Assembly: GCF_022538115.1 (NCBI RefSeq)
Contig: NZ_JAKZAL010000019.1
Span: forward strand, 37,549-101,548
DNA from: Cognataquiflexum rubidum
GTDB taxonomy: Bacteria; Bacteroidota; Bacteroidia; Cytophagales; Cyclobacteriaceae
Direction: 5' to 3'
Length of the DNA: 64,000 bases
The notes under the pieces are model-generated. The model saw only the letters and a list, made by a program, of their open reading frames with translations, had not been told where the DNA came from and did not search any database. A program made the translations under genes and the position numbers. Positions 1-7,579 of this stretch are shown piece after piece. Each line of letters opens with the position of its first letter. Position 1 is the stretch's first letter.

Positions 1-128
1 TGACCGATGCGCTAGATAACCACAAGATCAAGTATGAATATTATGTCGGTGGATATGGTGGTCATGATTGGTCTACCTGGAGGCATTTGCTTCATGAGAG
101 GTTTCTGCCTAATCTTTGGAGGAAATAG
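1..128 (+). CDS. Putative esterase (alpha/beta hydrolase), C-terminal fragment
   Basis: Only the last 41 codons are present; the gene enters from the left edge and ends at TAG (126-128). The visible peptide contains GGHDWSTWRHLL followed by PNLWRK. That resembles the C-terminus of the esterase D / enterochelin-esterase-like family, where the His of HDW completes the Ser-Asp-His triad. The nucleophile and acid residues lie outside the window. Substrate cannot be inferred. It is probably secreted or periplasmic like many Bacteroidota members of the family, but no signal peptide is visible here. Confidence 0.6.
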   Translation, partial: TDALDNHKIKYEYYVGGYGGHDWSTWRHLLHERFLPNLWRK

Positions 129-199
129 GTTTTGCACCGGATTAGCCTCATCAAAGGAATTACCCTGCTGGGTGTAGTATAACGATTAATGGTGGGACT

Positions 200-247
200 G
201 GGTGTAATTTGCAATTACACCCTTTTATCCTTCCAATTTGCAATTGG
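200..247. repeat. RAYT-element left end (double hairpin)
   Basis: Two palindromes lie side by side: GGGTGTAATT/AATTACACCC (200-209 and 213-222) and CCAATT/AATTGG (233-247). Between them is the word CCTTTTATCC, which also begins the two non-coding elements at 970 and 2082. This block lies just downstream of the transposase stop codon, so it looks like one terminus of the element that carries the transposase. Confidence 0.55.
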
Positions 248-260
248 AATACAACCAAAC

Positions 261-806
261 TCACCAATAGTCTACTTCAATCACTCCTTTCATTCCTGAA
301 TAATTTCTCGCACTGGAATATAAATAATCTTCAGGATTCTCTACTATACCGGATCTTACAGGGTTTTCATGGATATAGTTCATCTTACTTTCTATCATCT
401 CATGGCGGAAAAGTTCCACAGCATGATTCTCGTGTGTCCAAAACTGCATGTCTCCCGATCTTTTATTTGAATTAGCATGATAGGCAAAAATCATTTTAAG
501 CCATTCCTTTCTGCTTTCCTGTGGGTTTTCCAAAATAAGACTTAGTAATTTCTTACTTGTGAATTTTTTAAAATCTCGTACCCATTCTGAAAGTTTGCCG
601 TCTTTCTGCTGTACTACCAAATGAATATGATTGGTCATGATTACATACCCAAATAAATACAGTCCTTTTTCTTTTCTGCAATATGTCAGATTTTCAAGAA
701 TAAGATCCCTGTATACTTTTCTGGAAAAAACATCAGCCCAACCTACAACCTGAAAGGTCAAAAAGTAAGGCATTTCCTGATCCCTAATCTGATATGATTC
801 ACCCAT
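261..806 (-). CDS. REP-associated tyrosine transposase (RAYT, Y1 family)
   Basis: A single-domain HUH-family DNA-nicking enzyme related to IS200/IS605 TnpA. RAYTs act on short palindromic REP sequences and are usually domesticated or mobilise only REPs. Visible motifs from the chosen start: the metal-binding H60-x-H62 in NHIHLVV, and the presumed catalytic tyrosine Y144 in MNYIHENPVR. Length is 181 aa, normal for the group. The reading frame stays open seven codons further to a TTG at 822-824. ATG at 804-806 is preferred because it gives the typical N-terminus MGESYQIRDQ. Palindromic repeats on both sides (200-247 and 826-884) are the likely substrates. The gene appears intact. Confidence 0.88.
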   Translation of the reverse strand: MGESYQIRDQEMPYFLTFQVVGWADVFSRKVYRDLILENLTYCRKEKGLYLFGYVIMTNHIHLVVQQKDGKLSEWVRDFKKFTSKKLLSLILENPQESRKEWLKMIFAYHANSNKRSGDMQFWTHENHAVELFRHEMIESKMNYIHENPVRSGIVENPEDYLYSSARNYSGMKGVIEVDYW

Positions 807-825
807 AACTAAAAATATTATCAAA

Positions 826-884
826 AAATATGAATTACAAATTCAAAATCATAAGAAGGCGTAGTTACAAACTACGCCTAGCGC
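826..884. repeat. REP-like palindrome, right end of the RAYT element
   Basis: The hairpin AGGCGTAGTT/AACTACGCCT (857-866 and 870-879) is followed by AGCGC. The AT-rich leader GAATTACAAATTCAAAATCA before it recurs in front of the hairpin at 2182, and in disrupted form before the one at 1101. The block sits directly upstream of the transposase start. Confidence 0.65.
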
Positions 885-969
885 CAGATTTGCCTAACCT
901 ACACCTGGCCCAAAACAAATTCCGATAACTGCCGGAACCAAAGGCATCATTTCCAAACGCCTTGTCCTA

Positions 970-1144
970 CCCTTTTATCCTTCCATCCACGATAGTAATC
1001 GGGATGCAATTGGACTGTCCATCCAAATGCTCTAAAAAAATGATAATTCCTGATCATTTGAATTACATCCCGACAGCTGTACGGGATCAAGACCATAAGA
1101 AGGCGTAATTTCATCCCGACAATTGTCGCGGATACGCCTAGCGC
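970..1144. repeat. Non-coding derivative of the RAYT element, copy 1
   Basis: It starts with CCTTTTATCCTTCCATCCAC and ends with the REP signature AGGCGTA...TACGCCT-AGCGC. A secondary palindrome, ATCCCGACAATTGTCGCGGAT-like (1113-1133), sits in the loop of the terminal hairpin. Another, ATCCCG...CGGGAT (1067-1087), sits in the body. The element has both ends but no coding capacity, as expected for an internally deleted passenger. Bases 885-969 show nothing recognisable. Confidence 0.55.
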
Positions 1145-1240
1145 TATCCCAATCCATCTTTGACTTAAAAAGACACAGATCAGTTATTATTTTTTTTCAT
1201 AAATATTGTAACTTTTATAGTCAAATATAAAAATCAGCAT

Positions 1241-2029
1241 ATGAAACTAAATTCAAATGTTAGAATCTACTTAATTCTTTTCTTCTTTGTAATTTTGGGC
1301 TATGTATTCATGATAGTCCCAGATCTTTTTCTTCCACCACCCAGCGAAGGTGAGTTGAGCATGAAATTTAGTTTTATTTTTCAATTCTCTGTACTTACAC
1401 TCATTCTAATTACCAATTTTGTAACAGCCTATAAATTCAAGTTAAAAAAAGAACTAACGGAGTTTTGGTCAATAAAAAAAATAAGCCATTTCCCTATAGG
1501 TATATTGGTCGGGGTTTCTGTCATGTCTGTGCCCATTATATTTGGCATACTTTCAGGCAAAGCCGCTTGGAGTGATTTAAAATTTGTTTATGATTTAAGC
1601 GGGTTAGAACCTATTGCAATTATTTTTACATTGATTATTACACTTTGGGAAGAATTATGGTATAGAGGAATTTTTCTAAACTATGCCAAAAGATATTTAT
1701 CTATTATACAAATCAGCCTCTTTATGGGGCTTCTTTTCATGATATCCTATTCCCTTTATTCGAAAGGAAATTTCTTGATGGTGTCACCAAATTTTTTACT
1801 CTTGGGAATACTATTTATCCTTATGTACTTCTATTTCAAAACCAATTGGTTAACATATGGAATGATGCTGGGTATCAATATAGCCACAGCAAGTTCACCG
1901 TTTGAAAATGATTGGTTGATTGGGAGATTTGGGCTCCTATCAGCATTGCTGTGGGGAATCCTTCTTCTTTGGATTATCAAAAAATATGATGGGAATTTAA
2001 ATAAAAAGCCCCTCCTAGATGTATCATAG
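1241..2029 (+). CDS. CPBP-family intramembrane protease-like membrane protein
   Basis: The protein is strongly hydrophobic, with about seven predicted transmembrane stretches in 262 residues. It carries the CPBP (Abi/CAAX protease) motif EExxxR as E137-E138-LWY-R142, inside the expected membrane segment. In active family members a second helix supplies FxxxH and a third an HxxxB motif. Here the segment after motif 1 (FMGLLFMISYSLY) has no histidine, so the metal site looks incomplete. The protein may be a non-catalytic relative. The chosen ATG follows an AT-rich leader without a Shine-Dalgarno sequence. No functional partner is visible next to it. Confidence 0.6.
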   Translation: MKLNSNVRIYLILFFFVILGYVFMIVPDLFLPPPSEGELSMKFSFIFQFSVLTLILITNFVTAYKFKLKKELTEFWSIKKISHFPIGILVGVSVMSVPIIFGILSGKAAWSDLKFVYDLSGLEPIAIIFTLIITLWEELWYRGIFLNYAKRYLSIIQISLFMGLLFMISYSLYSKGNFLMVSPNFLLLGILFILMYFYFKTNWLTYGMMLGINIATASSPFENDWLIGRFGLLSALLWGILLLWIIKKYDGNLNKKPLLDVS

Positions 2030-2052
2030 CATCTGATGCTCGGGCTGGGTGG

Positions 2053-2209
2053 ATGCCGATAGCTATCGGCATGTAATCCCCCCCTTTTATCCTTACCATC
2101 CACGATAGCAATTGGACCTTCCATCTAAATGATCTAAAAAAAGATAGAAATTTATTGAATTATAAATTCAAGATTATAAAAAGGCGTAATTTCAAATTAC
2201 GCCTAGCGC
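2053..2209. repeat. Non-coding derivative of the RAYT element, copy 2
   Basis: A perfect 20-bp palindrome ATGCCGATAGCTATCGGCAT (2053-2072) precedes the element start CCTTTTATCC at 2085-2094. The element closes with AGGCGTAATTT/AAATTACGCCT (2182-2192 and 2194-2204) plus AGCGC. The internal words CCATCCACGATAG and CTAAAAAAA match copy 1 (970-1144). No open reading frame lies inside. Confidence 0.6.
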
Positions 2210-2264
2210 GGGTTTTTGAGACAAAATGACCTTGTTTGCTTTTTTATAAATTCAAATTCTAAAT

Positions 2265-2864
2265 ATGAAAAGACCATTAGTACTCCCATCTACAGAAAAA
2301 GAAGACAAGGATTTCCAGGAATTGATCCGGTTTTTTAATGAAACATTGGGGTTTTGCCCCAACAGTGTGAAAACGATGTATCACCGACCTTCCATTGCCT
2401 ACGCTTTCATTGCTCTCAACAAAGCCGTGATGGAGAATAAAGGCAGGGTGACAAGTTCCCTGAAAAGACTGATCGGATACATCAGCAGCAATGTGGCAGG
2501 ATGCAGGTACTGTCAGGCCCATACCATCAGGGCTGCGGAGCGGTATGGGGCAGATGAAGAAAAACTGACTAACATCTGGGAGTTTAGGACACATCCTGCG
2601 TTTTCGGAAGCAGAAAGGGTGGCATTGGAATTTGCATTTGCAAGTTCGGTCATACCAAATGCAGTGGATGATGCTGTTGCCGAAAAACTCAGGTTATATT
2701 GGGATGAAGGAGAAATTGTGGAAATTCTTGGGGTGATAGCGCTTTTTGGATTTTTGAACCGATGGAATGATTCTATGGGTACCGAACTTGAAAAGGAGGC
2801 TATTGAATCGGGTGATAAGCATTTAAAGGAGAATGGCTGGACTGTGGGGAAGCATCAATATTGA
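2265..2864 (+). CDS. Carboxymuconolactone decarboxylase / AhpD-like protein
   Basis: A 199-residue all-helical protein of the AhpD-like superfamily. The signature C80-x2-C83-x2-H86 (CRYCQAH) is intact; in AhpD-type peroxidases this redox pair reduces peroxides or regenerates a peroxiredoxin. There is no signal peptide, so it should be cytoplasmic. Family members are often annotated as peroxidase-related enzymes or carboxymuconolactone decarboxylases without a proven substrate. No peroxiredoxin or dihydrolipoamide gene lies nearby, so the partner is unknown. It is probably monocistronic, and a stem-loop follows directly after the stop codon. Confidence 0.8.
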   Translation: MKRPLVLPSTEKEDKDFQELIRFFNETLGFCPNSVKTMYHRPSIAYAFIALNKAVMENKGRVTSSLKRLIGYISSNVAGCRYCQAHTIRAAERYGADEEKLTNIWEFRTHPAFSEAERVALEFAFASSVIPNAVDDAVAEKLRLYWDEGEIVEILGVIALFGFLNRWNDSMGTELEKEAIESGDKHLKENGWTVGKHQY

Positions 2865-2866
2865 AA

Positions 2867-2922
2867 AAGTATCCGCAATGTTGCACGTTGGGCTTGAGGG
2901 ACTTTATCGGTTGCGGATACTT
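2867..2922. repeat. 12-bp inverted repeat after the AhpD-like gene
   Basis: AAGTATCCGCAA (2867-2878) and TTGCGGATACTT (2911-2922) are exact inverted copies. They overlap the 3' flank of the upstream gene. No T-run follows, so a simple intrinsic terminator is not evident. The loop is about 32 nt. Confidence 0.5.
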
Positions 2923-3137
2923 GTCCACGGACGACAGTCCACTGTCCACAGAACCGCCAACCGTTCCCTGACCATTATTTAGTCTGGCTAGGTGCAATGA
3001 AGCGGATATACACAAAAACTTCTGGCTTTCAGGATTATTGCCCGCACCAAAATTAACTTTAAAGAAATTCTTTTGTTTATTGGTAATCTATCTCTTTTTT
3101 TGCAGTTACGCGCCACCCCTACTCATTTTCAAACCCA

Positions 3138-3305
3138 TCAAACCACCTTAAATTCCAGTGCAAGTTCATTAGAAATTAATTTTCTTTGATGCTCACCTTT
3201 CCAGAGACTTCATGATGTCTTCTTCCTACAATTTCATTTGGACTGGTTTTTGAGAATTGATTTGCGACTCTTTTTGAATTTTGCATTTCTTCCATAGAAT
3301 TAACC
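3138..3305 (-). pseudogene. Relic of a Panacea/SocA-type antitoxin C-terminus
   Basis: The reverse strand encodes a decayed copy of the C-terminal end of the antitoxin at 6079-7077. One frame gives NQFSKTSPNEIV followed by HHE. After a frameshift the other frame gives WKGEHQRKLISNELALEFKV and a stop codon. The intact gene ends with ...ISYEYALELKAV at the same relative place. DNA similarity runs through the stop codon into the 3' flank (AAACCCATCAAACC is shared with 6072-6085). The rest of the gene is missing. The remaining bases of this intergenic stretch (2923-3137 and 3306-3440) show nothing recognisable. Confidence 0.65.
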
Positions 3306-3440
3306 TTGGGTTAAAAGCACATTTGACTTAACCTCCTAATCTTTCTTAAAGGAAGGGTAAGTACATTTGGCTTTATTTTAAAATTATCGTAGCCAAACAA
3401 TCAAAAAAGGCGAATGATAAACCCAGAAGCAACCGCTTAA

Positions 3441-4574
3441 ATGAAAGTAGAAAAAAACGTTTATTCAATTTTAATTCCTGATGGTGAGGGTTCCTCCTTG
3501 CAAAACGTGCTTTATTGTGCCTCTCACTTAAAAAATATTCGCCTTTTTGTCATGTCTACAAAAAGGAACCATCATTTGCGCTTTTCAAGACATATCTATC
3601 GTTTTTTATATTTTCCACAAAAAACCCATGTTGCAGATTGGATTAAGGACATCAACCATGTGGTGGAAGAATATGGCATAGACGTCATTATGCCAATATG
3701 GGATAAAGGTATCAGAAAACTTATCGAACATAAAAGTCTTCTACAAAGCGATAAACTGATCCCCTTACCATCTTTAGATGATTATATAGTCGCGGCAAAT
3801 AAGGGCTTGTTAGCCAAACACATGGAGAAGGTCGGGATTTCAGGACCCAAGACCGTTCGGCTATCTTTAGATATCATCCAAAAAAGAGAGCAGTTAACTT
3901 TGGCCTTCCCAATTTTAGCCAAACCGCTCAAATCAGGAAACGGAAGGGGCATAGTGAAATTAGAAAACCAAGATGCTTTGGCGAAGCATTTTGAATCCAT
4001 TGGACTCAAGGAAGAATATATCCTCCAAGAATTTAAGAGAGGAGTTGATTATTGCTGTAATGTGTTATGCTATGAAGGTGAGATTTTGGCTTACACCATT
4101 CAAAAAGGAACTTTATGGGATTCTAAACCCTTCACTGCCCAAGTGGGAATGGACTTCGTCCACAATGACCCCTTGTATCAAATGATGAAAAAATTGATGA
4201 AATCACTTCATTGGTCCGGTGTTGCAAATATTGATTTGCTCTTTGATCCTGAGGCAGAGGTGTTTTATGTGTTGGAAATTAATCCTAGGTTTTGGAATTC
4301 ATTGACCGCCTCCCTTATGGCCGGAGTAAATTTCCCTCAACTATTGATTCAACTGACGATTGATAAAAATATTGAACCTCAGGGGTACAAGCAATTCAGC
4401 TATGTCAATTTGCATGGGTTAAACCAGGTTTATAAAAGAGACAAAACTTTGCTTTTCAAGACAGGATTTATTTGGCAAAACACCCCTTTGCGATACAAAA
4501 TTGATGACCCCATCCCCATTGTTTACAAGTTCTTAAGAGGACTCAAACAAGGAATATTTGGAAAAAGTATTTGA
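3441..4574 (+). CDS. ATP-grasp domain ligase of unknown substrate
   Basis: A 377-residue ATP-grasp enzyme related to carbamoyl-phosphate synthase large-chain or PylC-type ligases, which join a carboxylate to an amine through an acyl-phosphate. Residues 1-115 form a pre-ATP-grasp, Rossmann-like region. The nucleotide-binding lysine is in ILAKPLKSG (K161), followed by the glycine-rich loop GNGRG (166-170). The Mg-binding EINPRFW lies at 279-285. The last 90 residues do not match a domain I recognise. No signal peptide is present. Neighbours give no pathway context. The ATG start is the first in frame. Confidence 0.75.
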   Translation: MKVEKNVYSILIPDGEGSSLQNVLYCASHLKNIRLFVMSTKRNHHLRFSRHIYRFLYFPQKTHVADWIKDINHVVEEYGIDVIMPIWDKGIRKLIEHKSLLQSDKLIPLPSLDDYIVAANKGLLAKHMEKVGISGPKTVRLSLDIIQKREQLTLAFPILAKPLKSGNGRGIVKLENQDALAKHFESIGLKEEYILQEFKRGVDYCCNVLCYEGEILAYTIQKGTLWDSKPFTAQVGMDFVHNDPLYQMMKKLMKSLHWSGVANIDLLFDPEAEVFYVLEINPRFWNSLTASLMAGVNFPQLLIQLTIDKNIEPQGYKQFSYVNLHGLNQVYKRDKTLLFKTGFIWQNTPLRYKIDDPIPIVYKFLRGLKQGIFGKSI

Positions 4575-4658
4575 AGGATATGGCTCATAATACCACTCTC
4601 CAAACTCAATCACCAAAGTAACCATTCAATGTTGTCTAGTTAGGGGAGATTCGATATA

Positions 4659-4721
4659 CTTTTCCAAAGTTCGGAATGGATGTTTTAAGATTTTCATGGT
4701 CTGTTCCCAACTTTGGAAAAG
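4659..4721. repeat. 18-bp imperfect inverted repeat between genes
   Basis: CTTTTCCAAAGTT (4659-4671) pairs exactly with AACTTTGGAAAAG (4709-4721). Pairing extends inward by about five more bases with two mismatches. It lies between the ATP-grasp gene and the hydrolase gene, about 85 nt after the first stop codon and 54 nt before the next start. There is no T-run, so it could be a cruciform, a 5'-UTR stem or an unconventional terminator. Confidence 0.5.
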
Positions 4722-4774
4722 GTTTGTATAAGGTAAAGGCTTATCTAAAAGACATTGAGTAACCATTTATAAAA

Positions 4775-5899
4775 ATGAAGAAAATATTGAAAATAGTGCT
4801 TTGGACCTTGGTCCTACTTCTGGTGGTAACAGGGAGTTTGGCATATTATGTAAGCAGACAGATGGGCAGTTTGGATTCCTTGGAAGACCGCAAGGCAAGG
4901 TTCTCCGGGTTGTCGTATTATGATGCAGATGCTGATGCGTTTATAAGTCCGGAGACATTGCCCTATTATCCGGACCAAACCACCGGAGGCGATTCAGGTC
5001 CTGCGCGGTTTTTTAAAAGATCCCCAAATGCCCCTGAGTTTACGCTACCCAAAAAGACGGTTACCAAATCTGATTTTTCAGAAACCCCCTCGGATTTTGC
5101 AGCCTATTGGTTGGGGCACTCTACATTTATTCTTGAGCTTGACGGGAAGCGGATTTTATTCGATCCGGTTTTTGAAAATGGAGGTCCCCTACCCTTTATT
5201 TTGAGAAGGTTTGATGCCTCTCCCATCAAAAGAGAGGAACTGCCTGAGCTTGATATCGTGGTTATTACCCATGACCATTACGATCATTTGGAGGCGGCCA
5301 CCATCAGATACCTGGCATCTATAAACACTGAATTTATTGTGCCTTTGGGTTTAGGCAGCAGGTTGGAAGGCTGGGGTATTCAGAAAAACAACATCAGCGA
5401 GTTGGGTTGGCATGAAGCCAAGACTGTTGGTTCGTTGCAAATCACTGCCCTTCCGGGAATCCACTACACGAGCAGGAGTTTTGATGATAGGAATAAAACC
5501 CTTTGGGCTTCTTTTGCCATTAAGGGTGAAGAGAAAAACCTATTTGTAAGTGGCGATACCGGCTACGGCACGCACCTGAAAGACATCGGAGAAAAATACG
5601 GTCCTTTTGATATGGCTTTTGTAGAAATAGATGGCTGGAACAAAGGATGGCCTTTGACCCACCTTTTCCCGGATCAGGCAGTTCAGTTATGTCAGGATAT
5701 CAATACACAAGTCATGTTTCCGATACATTGGGGCGTCTTTGATTTGGCTATGCACCCTTGGGATGAATCTATCAAAATGGTAGCTGATATGGCAGCAGCA
5801 AATAACCTCGAACTGGTGACACCCCTAATGGGCGAAAAAGTCATACCCGGCCTTAGCCTAACCAATCATTGGTGGGAAATAAAAAATAGGGGCAGATAG
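4775..5899 (+). CDS. Membrane-anchored MBL-fold hydrolase (NAPE-PLD/UlaG-like)
   Basis: A metallo-beta-lactamase-fold hydrolase of the group that includes N-acylphosphatidylethanolamine phospholipase D and UlaG. The N-terminus (residues 4-25) is a membrane anchor or uncleaved signal. The metal ligands are visible: H166-x-H168-x-D170-H171 (THDHYDH), H230 (PGIHYTSR), D261 (SGDTGYG) and H318 (PIHWGVF). The early GHSTFIL motif is typical of the NAPE-PLD-like branch. The active domain probably faces the periplasm. The substrate is not determinable. The stop codon lies within a terminator hairpin. Confidence 0.85.
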   Translation: MKKILKIVLWTLVLLLVVTGSLAYYVSRQMGSLDSLEDRKARFSGLSYYDADADAFISPETLPYYPDQTTGGDSGPARFFKRSPNAPEFTLPKKTVTKSDFSETPSDFAAYWLGHSTFILELDGKRILFDPVFENGGPLPFILRRFDASPIKREELPELDIVVITHDHYDHLEAATIRYLASINTEFIVPLGLGSRLEGWGIQKNNISELGWHEAKTVGSLQITALPGIHYTSRSFDDRNKTLWASFAIKGEEKNLFVSGDTGYGTHLKDIGEKYGPFDMAFVEIDGWNKGWPLTHLFPDQAVQLCQDINTQVMFPIHWGVFDLAMHPWDESIKMVADMAAANNLELVTPLMGEKVIPGLSLTNHWWEIKNRGR

Positions 5900-5925
5900 C
5901 TTGTCGCTTGCCCCTGTTATTTTTA
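5889..5925 (+). terminator. Intrinsic terminator overlapping the stop codon
   Basis: The stem GGGGCA (5889-5894) / TGCCCC (5909-5914) is followed by a T-rich tract (TGTTATTTTTA). The left arm covers the last codons and abuts the TAG of the MBL-fold gene. Confidence 0.65.
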
Positions 5926-5942
5926 GCTAAGGTCAATATTTT
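5907..5942. repeat. 35-bp direct repeat, left copy
   Basis: This sequence starts CTTGCCCCTGTT and ends GCTAAGGTCAATATTTT. It recurs almost unchanged at 7534-7568. The two copies bracket the toxin-antitoxin module exactly, and both include the T-rich half of a terminator. Confidence 0.75.
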
Positions 5943-6078
5943 CGCTTAACTCCTTCTAATTTCAAATTGGATTTTTAATCAGGTGAGACAAACCGAAATT
6001 TGAACGCTTCTATTCGGAAGTTTCTCAAACAGCAGTTGAAACCAAAACCAATCTTTCAATTCCACTTTTCCAAACCCA

Positions 6079-7077
6079 TCAAACCGCCTTAAGTTCTAGT
6101 GCATATTCATAGGAAATAAATTGTTTGCCATGAACATTCTCCAACCAACCTTTTTCAAGATGACTGGTCTCAACTATCCCATTGGTGGAAACATCTTTGA
6201 ACTGGGTCTTTATTTTTTCAAGCGTTTCTAATTCTTCTTTTGAAAAGATTTCTGGATTGAAAAGTCTGTCTTTTCTTCCCACCAGTTTTTCTATCCTTAT
6301 TCCATCATGCTTATCTTCATATTTAATGTCTATAACATCGTCTTCTGATAGGTTTTCAAAAATTGTCTCAAACATATTAGGTACAGGTCCATAGTTTATT
6401 GCCTTGTACTTTAATCCGCTTATAGAATTTCCAAAATATTTGAAATAAGAGAAATCTGCATAAAATAACAGCTTATTCATCTTCGTCTTGAAGCATGGAA
6501 CCTCGTGTGAAAAAAACACTACCATTTCAACTAGTTTCTCTAGGTTTGGCTTAGTGTAGCCTGTTAAAACAGAAGCTTCGCCATCTCCCAGCAGATAATT
6601 ATCAAGGTTAATTAGTTTTAATTTTTCTGATGAAATCAATCGATCTATTCTCTTTACCAGTTCGGCTTTAGTATTGTCAGATTTAGGATTCCAATCCTCT
6701 ACCAAAGCCTTAAACTTATATGGATCCCGAGCCAGTTTAATTAAGTTTGCATTTGCCAAGGAAGGAAGTTCCCCTTTCTCATAAAGTCCGTATGTGTTTT
6801 GACCGAAACCCATAATTTCTCCCATCCTGATAGCGGATAAACCATACTTGTCCCTTATTTCAATAATCTCTTCGCGCTGAGGAATGTGATTTTTTGCTCT
6901 GTAGGCATGTTCAACCATTAATAGATTAAATTCATCTAATTCTGTTGTCGTGAATTTTTCTCCTGTTTCCTCACATAGATAAAATTGAAATCTTATTCTG
7001 ATTTCCTCCTTCCGAAAAGTAACAGTTCGTGCTTCATGCTTTAATGGCATTTCTTTGCCAGTTAATGGACTTTTCAT
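6079..7077 (-). CDS. Panacea (SocA-type) antitoxin with MqsA-like N-terminus and HTH
   Basis: A three-part antitoxin of 332 aa. Residues 1-55 resemble the YgiT/MqsA N-terminal domain but keep only one cysteine (YLCEETGE), so no zinc site is expected. Residues 65-125 form an XRE-type helix-turn-helix (LSAIRMGEIMGFGQNTYGLY). Residues about 185-325 form the Panacea/SocA (DUF4065) domain, containing KMNKLLFYADFSYF and YGPVPNMFE. Panacea domains neutralise many unrelated toxins. The start overlaps the upstream toxin stop by 4 nt, so the pair is translationally coupled. The HTH suggests autoregulation. The related relic at 3138-3305 indicates an earlier copy of this family. Confidence 0.85.
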   Translation of the reverse strand: MKSPLTGKEMPLKHEARTVTFRKEEIRIRFQFYLCEETGEKFTTTELDEFNLLMVEHAYRAKNHIPQREEIIEIRDKYGLSAIRMGEIMGFGQNTYGLYEKGELPSLANANLIKLARDPYKFKALVEDWNPKSDNTKAELVKRIDRLISSEKLKLINLDNYLLGDGEASVLTGYTKPNLEKLVEMVVFFSHEVPCFKTKMNKLLFYADFSYFKYFGNSISGLKYKAINYGPVPNMFETIFENLSEDDVIDIKYEDKHDGIRIEKLVGRKDRLFNPEIFSKEELETLEKIKTQFKDVSTNGIVETSHLEKGWLENVHGKQFISYEYALELKAV

Positions 7078-7448
7078 AAAATCGCTGTTTTAAAAGGGTA
7101 TTTTATTTTTCGCTCGGCAAAATGAAAAGAAATGCATAGAACATTTAATCCCGGTATTCCTTTAGTAATCTTAATGTAGATTTCCTGCCCTTTTACAATT
7201 TTCCCAAAGACCCACATTTCTTTGGTGCCGTACATTTCTTCCGGTTTAGGACCTTCTGCATAATCTTCAGCAATTAATTCTTCTAGAATTTGCTCACGAT
7301 CCTTAGGACGGATATCAAGTTGGGTGAGGGTTTCAAAGTTTTTTCCTCTGTCATCCAAGAAGACCACTCCCCAAAACTTCATTTTTATCTTAAAATCCTT
7401 TAAGAATTCATCGACTTTTTCTTTGGATGTTTTTTGCAAAGGTATCAC
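7074..7448 (-). CDS. Putative toxin paired with Panacea antitoxin (MqsR-like)
   Basis: A 124-residue protein encoded immediately upstream of the Panacea antitoxin. Its order of elements (LTQLDIRPKDREQILEEL, a DY-GP turn, MWVFGK, EIYIKI and CISFH) is reminiscent of MqsR/RelE-fold mRNA endonucleases. The assignment rests mainly on gene order and small size. The start is a GTG at 7446-7448; the next ATG (residue 23) would remove the first predicted helix. It overlaps the antitoxin start by 4 nt. Toxin first, antitoxin second is the order of the mqsRA operon. An activity other than RNA cleavage cannot be excluded. Confidence 0.65.
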   Translation of the reverse strand: MIPLQKTSKEKVDEFLKDFKIKMKFWGVVFLDDRGKNFETLTQLDIRPKDREQILEELIAEDYAEGPKPEEMYGTKEMWVFGKIVKGQEIYIKITKGIPGLNVLCISFHFAERKIKYPFKTAIL

Positions 7449-7510
7449 GATAAAGTTTTAAAAAACAAATTTAATAAATAAAATTAACCTTTAAAGTGTA
7501 TTTTATAAAA

Positions 7511-7550
7511 AAACAGGGTCATGTAGTATTTCACTTGCCCCTGTTTTTTT
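7511..7550 (-). terminator. Bidirectional intrinsic terminator
   Basis: AAACAGGG (7511-7518) pairs with CCCTGTTT (7539-7546), with T-runs on both strands. It lies 3' of the giant Asp-box gene (reverse strand), and also between that gene and the promoter of the toxin-antitoxin operon. Confidence 0.7.
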
Positions 7551-7568
7551 TGCTAAGGTCAATATTTT
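7534..7568. repeat. 35-bp direct repeat, right copy
   Basis: Near-identical to 5907-5942, differing by one indel and one or two substitutions. It overlaps the right arm of the terminator and ends about 12 bp before the 3' end of the Asp-box gene. Confidence 0.75.
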
Positions 7569-7579
7569 GGCCTTTTCCT

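Noticed and set aside
209..475. 88-codon forward frame over the RAYT 3' end
   Set aside because: It is antisense to the transposase and partly encoded by palindromic repeats.
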